From Gamarada debralockiae (lineage: Eukaryota; Ascomycota; Leotiomycetes; Helotiales; Hyphodiscaceae), in contig NXFV01001689.1 in the NCBI GenBank assembly GCA_002803225.1, positions 1-48,837 of the forward strand: a DNA stretch of 48,837 bases. The letters run 5' to 3'. Position numbers and translations under genes: made by a program. Under the pieces are notes generated by a model. The model saw nothing but the letters and a program-made list of their open reading frames with translations, was not told the origin of the DNA and ran no database searches. This document shows, piece after piece, positions 1-11,191 of the stretch (position 1 is the stretch's first letter; each line of letters opens with the position of its first letter).

Positions 1-700
1 GAGATCAGCGCCCTTGTCAAGCAGCTGCTTGACTACTGCCTCATGCCCATTCTCGGCCGCCCATAACAGCGACGTCTGGCCATATTTGTTGTCTTTAGAC
101 TCGAGGTCAGCCCCCTTGTCGAGCAGCAGCTTGACTATTGCCTCATGCCCATTCCCGGCCGCCCATAACAGCGACGTCTGGCCACTATTAGATTTAGACT
201 TAAGATCAGCGCCCTTGTCGAGCAGCTGCTTGACCACTGCCTTATGCCCATTCCCGGCCGCCCATAACAGCGGGGTCTGGCCGTATTCATTATCTTTAGA
301 CTCTAGGTCAGCGCCCTTGTCGAGCAGCAGCTTGACTATTGCCTCATGCCCATTCTCGGCCGCCCATAATAGCGACGTCTGGCATATTTGTTGTCTTTAG
401 ACTCAAGGTCAGCGCCCTTGTCGAGCAGCTGCTTGACCACTGCCTTATGCCCATTCCCGGCCGCCCATAACAGCGGGGTCTGGCCGTATTCATTATCTTT
501 AGACTCAAGGTCAGCGCCCTTGTTAAGCAGCTGCTTGACCACTGCCTTATGCCCCTTCCTGGCCGCCCATGACAGCGGTGTATGGCCACTATTAGATTTA
601 GACTCGAGGTCAGCGCCCTTGTCGAGCAGCTGCTTGACCACTGCCTTGTGCCCCTTCCCGGCCGCCCACGACAGCGGCGTCCGGCCATAGCTATCCCTCA
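1..700 (-). repeat. Tandem ankyrin-repeat array, 99/102-bp units
   Basis: At least seven near-identical ankyrin units. The shared landmark GCGCCCTTGTC (plus strand; second copy GCCCCC) occurs at 8, 110, 209, 311, 412, 514 and 613. Spacings are 102, 99, 102, 101, 102 and 99. Each unit encodes a [23 protein letters not shown] ankyrin helix pair plus DKGADLES. The two lengths reflect a one-codon difference in the loop. The single 101-bp spacing marks the frameshift. High identity between units implies recent tandem duplication or conversion. Confidence 0.9.
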
Positions 701-2886
701 AGTCTAGAGTGTGCACATCTTCAAGGAGGCTATTTGCTGCTTCCTGAACCCCAAAGTATGCCACCAAGTGAAGGCCTGTCATTTGCCTTGGAACTGCTTG
801 GCTGTAATTCCAATCCCATAAGTACCGCTTGACTGCTATCAGTGCTTGGCTCGACGCCTCGACGTGAGCTTTCTTCTTGAGGAATTCTACAACCCCATGA
901 CAGGAAGTCGAAGCCTCACGAGCATGATGTCCCCAGTTGTGTGCGGCGTAACTGTAGAGCAGATTTGACCGTAGCCGCTGCTCGAACTCATCGTCTGTTT
1001 GACAAAATCCGCCCTCAAAGACACTGAATGAGAGATACGTCACGCAGCTTCTTGTAATGTCGGCCTCCGCATTTGGAAACCATTGCTTCTGCGTACGCTC
1101 AAAGTATTCCTGCGTGTGTAATGGACTAATCGGATAATATGGCCATTTTCGTCGACTGTCACCAACCCAGCACATACGGAAACTATATCTTCAATCTGTG
1201 GGATGTTCTCCTCATCGAGTTCAGGACTGCCCACTTCGACTGCAAGTGCATATTGAAGTTCTGATGTATTGAGTGGCCTCTTTGCGCAGGTGATCCATGA
1301 CAAAACCCGCTCCGCAAGCGCTTTCGCATATGCTTGGCCATTAATTCGCTCCATGGTTGCCTCATATGTCTTATCATATGCGTCAGATCCTCTAGGGAGC
1401 ATCTGCAACGCACGTCGCATAGCTTTAGGCGTCCACTCCCCTTTCAAGGAATTTAGGTGAAGTTCCGCAAGTAGGAACCTACAAAGTTAGCGATTTTCAT
1501 CAACTATTATTTAAAGCCAACATACATCCCATCAACTGCTTTAACAACTTCAGTCTTGATTTCCTCCTGGAGGTCTGGCCTGCGTAGGACGAATGCTGGA
1601 AGATTGGAGATACAGCTATCGACATATCTCCGTATGTCTTCCTCCCTCGCGCGAACCTCTAATGACAGGCTTCCTTCAAACCTCTCTTTGATCTTGGGAA
1701 TAAACCTTGAAGTCACAAAAATGTTTGTTCCACAATTGGCCTGGAGCGCGAAGAGCTCTGATAGGAGACCCGTCCAGCTATTATCGGGTAATTGGCATTC
1801 ATCAAGTGCATCGATAATAACGAATACTCGCGAATATGTACCAGCTACAGACTGGAGAGCTTTCGAGATTTCGTCGAATGACGGTCGCGTCCGCTTGTCC
1901 TTATGCTTGTCGTAAAGAGATTTCACGCTGTGTGGCAAAGAAAATCGGCCTTGAGTCAGCTGCTTTAGCAGACTCGCAAGAAGGTTTTCGGCCTTCTGCT
2001 CGTCTTGCCGCCGGAAGTTGCAGTATATATACGCAATTCCAGTTGTCGTATCACCTTGGAATCTCTTGTAAAGATCGTCGACAACAATAGATGTGATTAT
2101 TGTCTTTCCTGCTCCTGGAATGCCTGGGCAGAACAACGTCTGCTTGCTTTGGTTAATCCACTCCTTGAATTCGCTCGACTGCAACAGCCATTCCCCAGTT
2201 CCTTGCTGTCGTCTTCCAATGAAGTCACTCTGCTGAGCTGCAAAGTCGATTGGCGTGATCCAGTTAATGATATCATGGTGCTCTTCGCTACGCTCTCGAT
2301 TATCTTGACGCTCGTGCAACCGATTCACACCGTCTTGGATCTTTGAAGTTGCTTGTCTAGATGGGTTAGCTCCGCTGTGCGTCAGTAGATAGAGTAGGAG
2401 ACAAAATACCTCGTAAGTTGCCCATTGAAAGCATTCAACAGAGATATATTTGAGCTGATGCGGCATCTTAGCTCCTCGACCTCCTCCGGATCCCATCTTA
2501 GCCTCTTCCACGCATTGCGGAATTTGAAGCGGAAACTCTTAGGATCGCAATCTTTGGCATCAGAATCCAGCTCTTGGTATTCGTCTAAAGTTTTGTTCAG
2601 CGAGTTAAGAACATTATAGCATCCCACAACAACGCTGACCAACTCCTTGCTCTGCTCGCTAGTGAGATCTCGCTGCGGTAAGACAACCTTCACATCGCCT
2701 AAGATAATTGAGAGACTTCTAACCCTATGAACCAAAGAGTTAGCGTCTAGTAGTAGGTAATATTAGTGTGTCTCACTCATCAGAGATCGCCTTGAATTGC
2801 TCTGGAGCATCAACAAATCGCTCACGGATCGTATTCGCCAGCTGGAGGACTGCGATAAAGTCGCCAACACTGTAGCCAAAGCTCAT
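1..2886 (-). pseudogene. NACHT-ankyrin NLR-like gene, 3' truncated by window, two frameshifts
   Basis: Fungal NLR-type (STAND) protein: N-terminal effector-type region, NACHT ATPase, winged-helix segment, ankyrin repeats. Family members act as intracellular sensors in heterokaryon or xenobiotic recognition. Exons read 2886-2777, 2724-2410, 2356-1526 and 1478 downwards; introns are 47-53 bp with GTGAGA/GTATTT/GTATGT donors and TAG acceptors. The start MSFGYSVGDFIAVLQLAN opens the fungal N-terminal domain. The P-loop GIPGAGKT lies near 2110 and Walker [12 protein letters not shown] near 1815. Two one-base losses break the frame: around 1111-1117, inside the conserved segment that should read HYT-x-QEYF, and at 381-384 inside an ankyrin repeat. 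On either side the reading resumes cleanly in another frame, so introns are not the cause. The gene runs off the left edge. Family identity is secure; whether the breaks are biological or assembly errors cannot be decided here. Confidence 0.85.
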
Positions 2887-4156
2887 TGTGACTGTAAATG
2901 TGGTGATATTACTAGAGCATAGGAAAACTTAGATAATAGACAGAGGTTATTACGTCCGGACTATAAGTTGTATCTTCAGCCTCGAGAGGCCTTTTTGATG
3001 TGGTGTCAGCAGACATAGCCCACAGCCACGTTAACATATCAGATCTGCATGCAAGATTCCCAATTCTGATCAGCCACACAAAGCACTCCTTCAGCTGAGG
3101 TCAAGATAATGAACACTTGATAACGAACGCAAGTGAGTCCTGAAATGAACCTTCTGTTTTGAAAAGCTTTAATTTTTTAAGTCTTATATTGCTACTTGTC
3201 GATTTGACGATCGCTAGGGCGGCCTCGCATTGCCCGCACTTCAGAATCACGTTACCGTACGACCAGGTGACTGCAGGACCAGAGATTCCCTTATGGAGCA
3301 TAGACAGGTCGACTTTTGAACCGAAAAAAGTAGGTATCTGGAGCAGACCATGGTTAAAGCAAGGTTCATTAGGGACATGGAATGCTTGTCTATGAAAGAC
3401 TGATAAGATGGATGTTGGAGAAAGTTAAAATCTCAGGGGGTCGACTAAGGAGTAAAAAGTTTAAACTTCCCAAGCCCAGTCTCTACCCCACAGATCTTGA
3501 ACACGTAGCGTTACCATCAGAATCATGGATTGCAAGTGTGAGCTTATAGTTTTCTGAAATACTCCAACCCCACGACAACTGAGGAGGAAAAGCATTTCAA
3601 ACGACACATCAAGCTCATGAAAAGCATGCCAAGAAGACACTGAAGATAAAGGCTGCCCTTAAATATCTTGAAATTCGTGGATTCCGGGATTTGTCTTCAG
3701 GTGTTACGTACCAGCTGTCTGGCGGATACCGGGACATGAATCTTCTCATTGCTGTCGAATGCACTGTCGCCATCGATGTAATCATCATTGCTGAGTGGCA
3801 AGTGCTATGGTCATTGTCGGGGACTTGCATATGGCGTCTGGGCTAGGAGACCGTTAAGGTGGACCTCTCAATGTAAGCAATATCGTCCTCAAGCTTTTGT
3901 AAAGAAGTACCCAGGAGTATGGAGAGCCATTGACTGCCTTGAGCGAATCTCCATCGCACACCCACCAATTTAGAAGTTGAATGCATACAGTGATGGATGG
4001 AAGACTAGAAGATGGTTTGAGAGATGTGCCTATATGTATACCAGTTTCAGTGAATCGAGAGTTTGCTAATAGAAAAAGCGGCAACCCCTCAAATAGTAGA
4101 AATATGATTTTATTTGTTGTACACCGCAAACATGGATTCAAATCTGCCCATACAGT
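2887..4156. other. Intergenic region between NLR and GTB1
   Basis: It holds the NLR upstream region and the GTB1 3' flank. Open frames here are below 170 codons, overlap on both strands and show no recognisable domain or splice-linked continuation. I see no tRNA, repeat or coding relic I would defend. Confidence 0.5.
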
Positions 4157-5963
4157 CTACAGCTCATCTTTTCCCTTCGCCTCTTCCGCCTTAACCTCAG
4201 CTTTTTCACAAACAGCTGGTGTCCCAACATCCATCCTATATTTACACTTCTCCTGTTCCATAACCTTCCAAATCTCATCCTTCTCCGCACATCCGAGCAC
4301 CACCGTCGTCTGTCTATTCGGTCCATTCCAGCAATGCTGTCCATTTTCATATATCAGAGTAATCCTCTCCCCGGATCCAAGACCTCTACCATCAGCGCCA
4401 ATCTCCTCATCAACGAATAACTTATCAAATCTGACGAAATTGCCCATCCCAGTATTCCCACCTCCTTTCTTGGACTTCTGACTCGTCTTATCAAGCCAGC
4501 AGAGTTCATAGGTATACTCTCCGGAATCTTTGGTGATGCAGGTGTTCTTGAGAGCGCGGAAGATATCATCGGGGCCGTAGTCTTTGGTGAGATCGTTTTG
4601 CTGGTCTCCGAGAGTGGATTGCTTGATTCCTAGATCGTCGTTGACGGTTTGATAAGCGGATCGAGCATCGCTCACGGCTTTGGATTCGCTGCCCGAGTTG
4701 GCGTTGTCGGCGAGGATGCCGTTCTCAACAAGCAGGACGCGGATGTCGAGGAGCTTTTGGTGAACCCAGGCACGGAGTGGGCCGGGGAGATATTCTTCGA
4801 ATTTGTAGACTGTGAAGCGTTAGCAATTATTTTGGTGGTATGAGAGATTGGGAACTTACTAGCATCGACATCACTCTCCTCCTCGGTCTCATATTCCGCC
4901 CAATTGATACCTTCTGACTCGGTATCTGGCTTGGAAATTTCCTCGATGTCACGATCTTCCGCAGACGTGTCCTCGCCAGCTGAATCTTTGTTTGCGGCAT
5001 AGTTCTCCCAAGCTTGGACTGCCCGTTTAACACCCTCGTCGTTGAAGTTGGGGTTGTACTCCTCCTTGAAAGTAGATAGAATACCCTCAAGTTCCTTGAC
5101 TTTCTCTCTCAAGGCATCTCTCTTTCCAACCACACTGAGCAATGCCTCCCTCAACTCTTCCACCCGTTGTTTTGCCAAACCAGCCAGGACGGTAACTTTG
5201 CTCCCTTTGCCCTTACTAGTTACGACCCTGCCCCGCTCTCTCCTCTCCACGTCCTCGTACTTCTTTTTCAGCTCCTCCGCCTTGATCTCTTGAGCCTTAA
5301 TCTCGCCCTCCAACCTCGTAATGCTCATCTCAACACCAGCCCTCAGCTGCTGCGCCTCTTTAATCAACTCTTCCTTCTTCTTCAGCGCCGCTCTCGCACT
5401 CTTCTGCCTAATCTCATCCAGCCGTTTAAACTCCTTCCCAATCTCCTTACACTTATCCTCGCACTTCACGCCCCCAGCGCCCTCCCACTCATCACTGCCA
5501 TCACAGCAGACCTCATAATCGCATACCCCATCATTGACATACATATGTGGTATATATCCCGGCACATGTCCCTTATTCTTGCAGTAAAATCCAGGTAGCG
5601 CAACAGTCACGTTCGATGTGCCTGTAAGTGTGCCAGCTACTGGTTGAGGTGGGGAGAGTTCGGAGAGATAGGTGCAAGCTGCAGTTCCGGGTTCGTCTGA
5701 GCCATCGGGACAATCGCAGTAATCGTCATTGATTTGGGAGATGTCGAGCTTGATTGAGGGATTTGAGATACATGTGAAACTGTCTGTGGATTTGTAGAAC
5801 TTCGCGTCTGTCGGACAATTAGTTGATGTTGGCATCAGCTGTGGGGGAGGGATTGGGTGTGGAATTTACATTCTGGACCTACACCTCGTGGTCGAGAGGA
5901 TTCGGCAGCGAGGACGGAGGCTGAGAGAGCGCTGAGGAGCACCAATGCTTCTATTCTCCCCAT
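4157..5963 (-). CDS. GTB1: Glucosidase II beta subunit (PRKCSH-like)
   Basis: Regulatory subunit of ER glucosidase II. It holds the catalytic alpha subunit in the ER and presents N-glycans for trimming of the inner glucoses. Exons 5963-5870, 5807-4860 and 4809-4157 give 564 aa. Residues 1-20 form a signal peptide (MGRIEALVLLSALSASVLAA). Cysteine-rich LDL-A-like motifs follow, CDCPDGSDEPG (about 60-70) and CCDGSDEWEG (about 125). A charged coiled coil spans roughly 150-265, an acidic segment follows, and a C-terminal MRH lectin domain (about 430-550) contains CW-D-K, NGQHCWNGPNR and matching cysteines. The protein ends GKDEL, an ER retrieval signal. Both introns have GTAAAT/GTAAGT donors and CAG acceptors, and the second has a GCTAAC branch. 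Length and architecture match the family. Confidence 0.95.
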
Positions 5964-7270
5964 GGCGATTGTATTGTGAAAGATGTTGTAAGATGGCTTG
6001 AAGCTTGAACTTCTGAAGATGCCAGCTTTATCTTTAGCGAGGTTTCGAGGATGGCGCGCTAAGACCCCCTATCACCTTTTTCTACCCCTGATCCAAGAAA
6101 CTCTCATCCTTCGACCAGAGAATCTCAACCAGGCTCCGAGCTGCGTCATAGATCTGTTTCTCTTGCCAGTAAGTGGATTTGTCAGAATAGCTCAAGCTTC
6201 CATAGAAGTTGTAGTGTAAGACCAATTGCTCTATTGACGCCCGTTCTCATGATGGATCGTATATTGGCAGTTGTCTGTATGCATGATTGAGGTCAAGCTG
6301 CTTTGACAAGCGTTCTCAGTCATCAAACTGAGTTGAGTGGCCTCTTACATTTCATTTATCTCATTATGTGCTTTTATTGTGATTTATGGACATATCCAAC
6401 CCTATCTCACAGACTTTAACATCTCCAACTGGCCTTACCTCCCTCCAGCTCACTAACTGGAAACCCATTCAACCCCCTTTTCGGCATCACCTTCCTCCCA
6501 TCAACTCCGGTAGCCTTGTCGACCTACGCCAACCATTATGCTTAATCAGATTTCAAACTTTCATAGCCTTCCTTTTCAGCCTCTTGGCAGCTTGATTTGC
6601 GCGGTACTTTGCGAGAGAGCAAATCATAACGTGTGCCTTCTTGAGTATCACGTACATAAAGTACTTGTACCTTAGGAAATGATCCTGGAGGCGAAGACAG
6701 ATGTGAGAACCACCGATTAGGAGGCACAGCTGTCGCCCAGAACGTTCTCAGGTTGACTCTCGTGGCTGTGATGAGGCAAAGAAAATGAACATGCCATTCA
6801 GGCCATGGGAACATGAAGTATTTGAATATTTGATACATTATTTCGATTCATGCTCTGTGAATCTCCACGAGCTCTCCTCTCCTAATATATGTGCTCACTC
6901 TTCTCACCACAACTAAAACACTAAAGCTGCAGATCGCCCGCCCGCGACAACACAGACCTGCTGAGCCATCACGCAATATACAGCGTATGATACAAATAGC
7001 CTCTCCATTTTTGCTCGACTCAAATGTTTCTCCAAATTCCCCAAATACTGGAACAACAGAAGAAAGACGTCATCATGTGGCTAAAACAATAATTATATGC
7101 GTACACTCTCAGAACGCCAGATCCCTTCTTATCTTTTTTGGGCGCCGTGAGTCTCATGTACAAAGGAAAGGCGTTATTTAAAACATTATCTGATCGATCA
7201 ATGTAAACAAGAAATAGATGGTAAGGACATATGAATGGAGGTCGAAAGTGCTTTCGCGAAAGGGAAAACC
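5964..7270. other. Intergenic region between GTB1 and the 1306-aa gene
   Basis: This is the GTB1 promoter plus the 3' flank of the next minus-strand gene. The largest open frames (98 codons at 6542-6838 minus, 96 codons at 6891-7181 plus) have no recognisable domain and no splice continuation. Nothing else supported. Confidence 0.5.
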
Positions 7271-10200
7271 CTAGAACATACCGCCCTCATATGGTCGTGG
7301 AGGACTACCGTTCCCTGGGAAATTGCCTGGCATAGCAGGACTTGGGGCTGCAAACGCAGCCTGTCGAGCTCTGGCATTGAGGTTGCCACCTTCACTGCTG
7401 CTCTTTCTCAACTTTCCTCGTGCTTTGGGCTTGGAATCGCCTTCATCGGCGGAGAAAGTGCTCATCTCCTCAGTAGATTGAGTTGCTTGCGGCAAGGAGT
7501 GCATTTCATCGTAGTCATCTTTCTTTCCGAACCCGAACATGGCGCGGGTCTGGCGCCTTCTGGGATTGACGGGTGGGATCGGGGGTGCATCAATACCATT
7601 TTGAAGAGACGATCCTGGAGGAAGATCGACAGTTGGAACTCTCGACGTTGAGGAAAGGAACCTTGGCTCAGAGATCTCTGACTTATTGATAGACCTCTTC
7701 CGAGCGCCTGGCGTGCGACCTTGGGCTGGGAAACCCTGGTGCATAGTAGGGGTGTTTGCTCCAGAGCCGGCTGGAGAAGGTTGGATTAAAGATGGGGTGG
7801 AGTTGACTGAATATGGGGTGATTGGAGAAGGTCTTGGTGAGATACCAATATCCATGCCCTCGCCGGTCTGAAGAGGTTGAAGCTTGTGAACGTCGAAGTA
7901 ACCTGCAGGAGTTGATTTGCTATTGCTTCGATTCCGCGAAGTAGGGTTTGAGCCGATCATCGGGGACGGAATGGGAGATGGTTGCATCGCCAGGCTCGGC
8001 GTGGCAGGTGATTTTGGCAAAAGACGTCCAGAAGGAGGTTCCAATTCGTCAAATGCGACTTGGCTAGAGCTGGCAGTTCCTTCAGCCATAGCTCTAGCCA
8101 AGTCGTCTCTGTATCTACCATTCCGGCTCTTAGATCGACCAGAGGCATCTGAGCTGGATCGATCCCGTGAGGTACGAGAAGGAGGTCTCGATGTGGACCG
8201 AGTGGTTCCTACGCTTCCTTTGATCTCTTGGTTGCTTCCATTGCGGTGGTTTTGCGTCACGGAAGGAGGCCCTCTCTCTCTGCTCGGGGTGCGGCGACCA
8301 GTCCGGATATTAGGTGGAACTCTTTCACGGATTGGCTCATATTGTTGGGGCTGGTTCTCAATAGACTGGTTGGACCATTCTGCTTCGTTCCCATATGGAT
8401 CAGCTGCCATTCTCTGTTGCTGTCTCAATGCAAGTTGTCGTTCTCGGTCACGTTGCGCATCCCTGCGCGCTTGTCGGAAAGCCTTAGTTTGGGGAGGAAT
8501 TGTAGGTCCTCTAGGAACTCCACGAAGCATTTCTTCCTCCTCCTCTTTCCATGCGTTTTCATCAAAGTTCGACTTTCCAGGGGATGGCGAACTGCTGATC
8601 GTTGTATTTCCAATGCCCAACATTTTCATTGCTTTCGACTGAGCTGCCTCCTTCGGCTTCCCAACTAACGAGCCCCGACTAGATTTGTTTTTCAGAAGAC
8701 TTAGAGCAGGATTCTTGACTGGGCCGTCTTTAGACCAATCAGGAGTTGGTGCCGGACTAGCAGATCTGCTCTCAGTCTCGACAAAGCTCTTCAGATTCTC
8801 TTGCACCCGTCTCCTGCGTGTCGCCAACTCAGCCTTGAAATCTTGGCGCTCTTTCTGTGTCTCTGAGCTTCCATCTCTTGTATGATGAGTCTCTAGTTCT
8901 CTCTCCCACGAAGATTTGCTGGGCTCTTGCACTGCACCATGGTTGGGAGAGAGAACCGACAATGGCGGTGGAACTGTATTATCCCCTCTTGTCCGATCTA
9001 CTGCATTTTCTAAGCTGAATTTGTTCTCTTCGTATGAAGTCCGGTCCCAGTCATCCGTATCCCAAGGATTATTCTTCGTAGTATATTCGTTTTGTGGTAG
9101 GGGTACTGTGGGTTCATGAGGGAAGCGGGATGTGAGGCCAGCCGATGGGACACCACCATACACTGAAGACGTGTTGCTGTCAGACCTCAAATGCTGACGG
9201 ACCATACCACTTAACCCAGTTGTGGGGCCAAGAGTCGGTGAGTCTGCAGGTGGTGCAGTTGAAGGTGTCGATAATTCATCCACGTTGAAGAAAGAACTGG
9301 ACACGGGGATTGAAGGGCTTCGTCCACCATTTATTGTCGAACTGGGGATTTGCTGCTGGAAAGGTCGCTGTCGGTTTGCTGGGTGCTGGGATTCCGGAGG
9401 GCGTTCGAGGGGTTGTTGTTGATTTTGGCGATATATTTGGCTGGGGAAGATGAAGGGTTGGGTATTCGGCTTTGGTTTGCTAACGCGCTCCACATCATCA
9501 GGAGAACCCAATGAACTGCTATTGGGTGAGCTCAAAAAGGTTCCGGAGCTCAGTGCTTCATTTTCCGGAACACTGGCCTGAGGTTGGGACGAGTTGACCT
9601 CTGGAATACGGTCGTACGGGAGGAACTGTCTTTGAGCGGATGAACTTGACCTCGACCTGCCAGATGCAAAGGTAACATTGGAGTCGGCACGAGTACGGCC
9701 CATTTGATGTTGTGGCTGTTGTCGAGGAGCAAACGCGCGAGGGGGTGACTGTTTTCGCAGCGGTGATGTTTCCCTTCCTTGTTGCATCTGGAGCTGCCTT
9801 TGAGAATACTTGTTCTCGTCATAAGGCTGTGCGGGTTTCGAGAAAGCTCCAAGTGCAGTTGCCTTGCCTCGGTCATTGGGCTGGACTGCAAGTACTCCAT
9901 GATCGCCGCTTTCACTCATAGGTGGGCTCAGGGGAGGAGACGCGAGACCAAACGATGGCTTCGTCTCGCCAAAATTATTGGGTCTGTGTCCGAAGTCAAA
10001 GGTCCCCATCGCGGGTGCGTTTGGTGGCGGGCTTGCTGCCCGCATGTTAGGCATGCTTGCCTTCCCTGGGATCTGCTGGCGGTCCCATCGGTCACCAGGG
10101 TGTGTACCAGTAGGTGAGCTGAGCCCTGGTGGAGGAGTTTGGGCCCCAAGGGTGCGTTGCCTGGTCAGTGTGTCGATTCTGTTCATGGCCGAGTATTGCT

Positions 10201-11191
10201 GTTCATGAAGATGTTGATCAAGACCTGTCTCGTACAATCGGCGGCCCTTAGTCATGGTTCGGTCGAGCCCCTGGCCGCCAGAGACGGGGGCTCCAGGAGT
10301 GACAGGAGTGTGTGACCCGCTGACGGATGGTGTCCTTTGTGAAGTGAATGACGTTGCAGCCGTAGAGCTTCGAGTGATTGAGGGTCCACCCGACGATGTC
10401 GTGGATGAAGTTTCTCTGTTGCGGTTGTATCCTGACAAAGGTGGCGACTCGGCTCTTGACGATTGTACATTCCGCTCTGCCTCTTCCCGTTCCTGCCGTT
10501 GTTGTTCTCTCTCACGCTCACGGAGCTTCTGGAAGGCAGATTGGCTAACATCGTTCTCGTACAAAGCTCGACCTGCCATCCCTCCACCCCCACCCTCTGT
10601 CAAGCTCCTCGTAGATCCAGATGCATTGACAGGAATCTTGTAGATCTTCTGTCGACCACCAAATAAGTTGTTCCCTTCTCCTGGCTTCGCACGATTCATT
10701 ATACTGCTTCCTTGTGTAGAATCGTCATCTGTGCCATATCCATCCGCAGTGTTGTAAGAGTCAGTCCTGCCGAAAGCAAAAGGGGGCCGAATAGATCCGT
10801 TTATCGAGGATACTTCTGCAATATCTGATAGTCCATGAGACGCAAACCCAAAGTCATTTAACCTCGATTGGCGTTTCGATGGAAATAGTACGCTATCGTC
10901 GCTTGCTTTGCCTATCTTCGACTTAGGATCGTCTTGTTCACGCAGCATGGAAAAGCGTGCAGAAAGTCCGCTCATAAGCAGACTCGTTCGAAAATCGTCG
11001 GACGAGGGAAGAGCAGTGGAAAGATCCAGCTCTAGTTTGGGTTCCGGCTCCTGATTTTTCTTGCCCCTTCGAAACGTTTTCGAAGACTTGATAGCTGGCG
11101 CTGGTACTGTTGGTCCATCAGAGTCTGTTGAAGCTCGAACAAGTTCTTCAGTGGGCTCTTTCCCCTTCTTCTTCGTGCGGAAACGATTCAT
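7271..11191 (-). CDS. 1306-aa intrinsically disordered conserved-type fungal protein
   Basis: Single uninterrupted frame of 1306 codons starting MNRFRTKKKGKEP. I do not recognise a catalytic domain. It is dominated by Ser/Pro/Gln/Arg-rich low complexity with many proline-directed (S/T-P) sites. Short ordered-looking islands stand out: a basic/acidic coiled stretch around residues 220-245 (FQKLREREREQQRQEREEA), a related GRxLYE motif at about 207 and again at about 317, and a basic helix RRRRVQENLKSFVETESRS near 790-815. The C-terminus is Gly/Pro-rich (PYEGGMF). Such profiles suit cytoskeletal, polarity or signalling scaffolds, but that is inference only. The last codons sit next to a GTATGT motif (about 7281), so a short 3' exon cannot be excluded. 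Start choice: first ATG of the long frame, with no competing upstream in-frame ATG seen. Confidence 0.85.
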   Translation of the reverse strand: MNRFRTKKKGKEPTEELVRASTDSDGPTVPAPAIKSSKTFRRGKKNQEPEPKLELDLSTALPSSDDFRTSLLMSGLSARFSMLREQDDPKSKIGKASDDSVLFPSKRQSRLNDFGFASHGLSDIAEVSSINGSIRPPFAFGRTDSYNTADGYGTDDDSTQGSSIMNRAKPGEGNNLFGGRQKIYKIPVNASGSTRSLTEGGGGGMAGRALYENDVSQSAFQKLREREREQQRQEREEAERNVQSSRAESPPLSGYNRNRETSSTTSSGGPSITRSSTAATSFTSQRTPSVSGSHTPVTPGAPVSGGQGLDRTMTKGRRLYETGLDQHLHEQQYSAMNRIDTLTRQRTLGAQTPPPGLSSPTGTHPGDRWDRQQIPGKASMPNMRAASPPPNAPAMGTFDFGHRPNNFGETKPSFGLASPPLSPPMSESGDHGVLAVQPNDRGKATALGAFSKPAQPYDENKYSQRQLQMQQGRETSPLRKQSPPRAFAPRQQPQHQMGRTRADSNVTFASGRSRSSSSAQRQFLPYDRIPEVNSSQPQASVPENEALSSGTFLSSPNSSSLGSPDDVERVSKPKPNTQPFIFPSQIYRQNQQQPLERPPESQHPANRQRPFQQQIPSSTINGGRSPSIPVSSSFFNVDELSTPSTAPPADSPTLGPTTGLSGMVRQHLRSDSNTSSVYGGVPSAGLTSRFPHEPTVPLPQNEYTTKNNPWDTDDWDRTSYEENKFSLENAVDRTRGDNTVPPPLSVLSPNHGAVQEPSKSSWERELETHHTRDGSSETQKERQDFKAELATRRRRVQENLKSFVETESRSASPAPTPDWSKDGPVKNPALSLLKNKSSRGSLVGKPKEAAQSKAMKMLGIGNTTISSSPSPGKSNFDENAWKEEEEEMLRGVPRGPTIPPQTKAFRQARRDAQRDRERQLALRQQQRMAADPYGNEAEWSNQSIENQPQQYEPIRERVPPNIRTGRRTPSRERGPPSVTQNHRNGSNQEIKGSVGTTRSTSRPPSRTSRDRSSSDASGRSKSRNGRYRDDLARAMAEGTASSSQVAFDELEPPSGRLLPKSPATPSLAMQPSPIPSPMIGSNPTSRNRSNSKSTPAGYFDVHKLQPLQTGEGMDIGISPRPSPITPYSVNSTPSLIQPSPAGSGANTPTMHQGFPAQGRTPGARKRSINKSEISEPRFLSSTSRVPTVDLPPGSSLQNGIDAPPIPPVNPRRRQTRAMFGFGKKDDYDEMHSLPQATQSTEEMSTFSADEGDSKPKARGKLRKSSSEGGNLNARARQAAFAAPSPAMPGNFPGNGSPPRPYEGGMF

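Noticed and set aside
14..690. Plus-strand open frames over the ankyrin array
   Set aside because: They are antisense shadows of the repeat; the minus strand gives ankyrin consensus.
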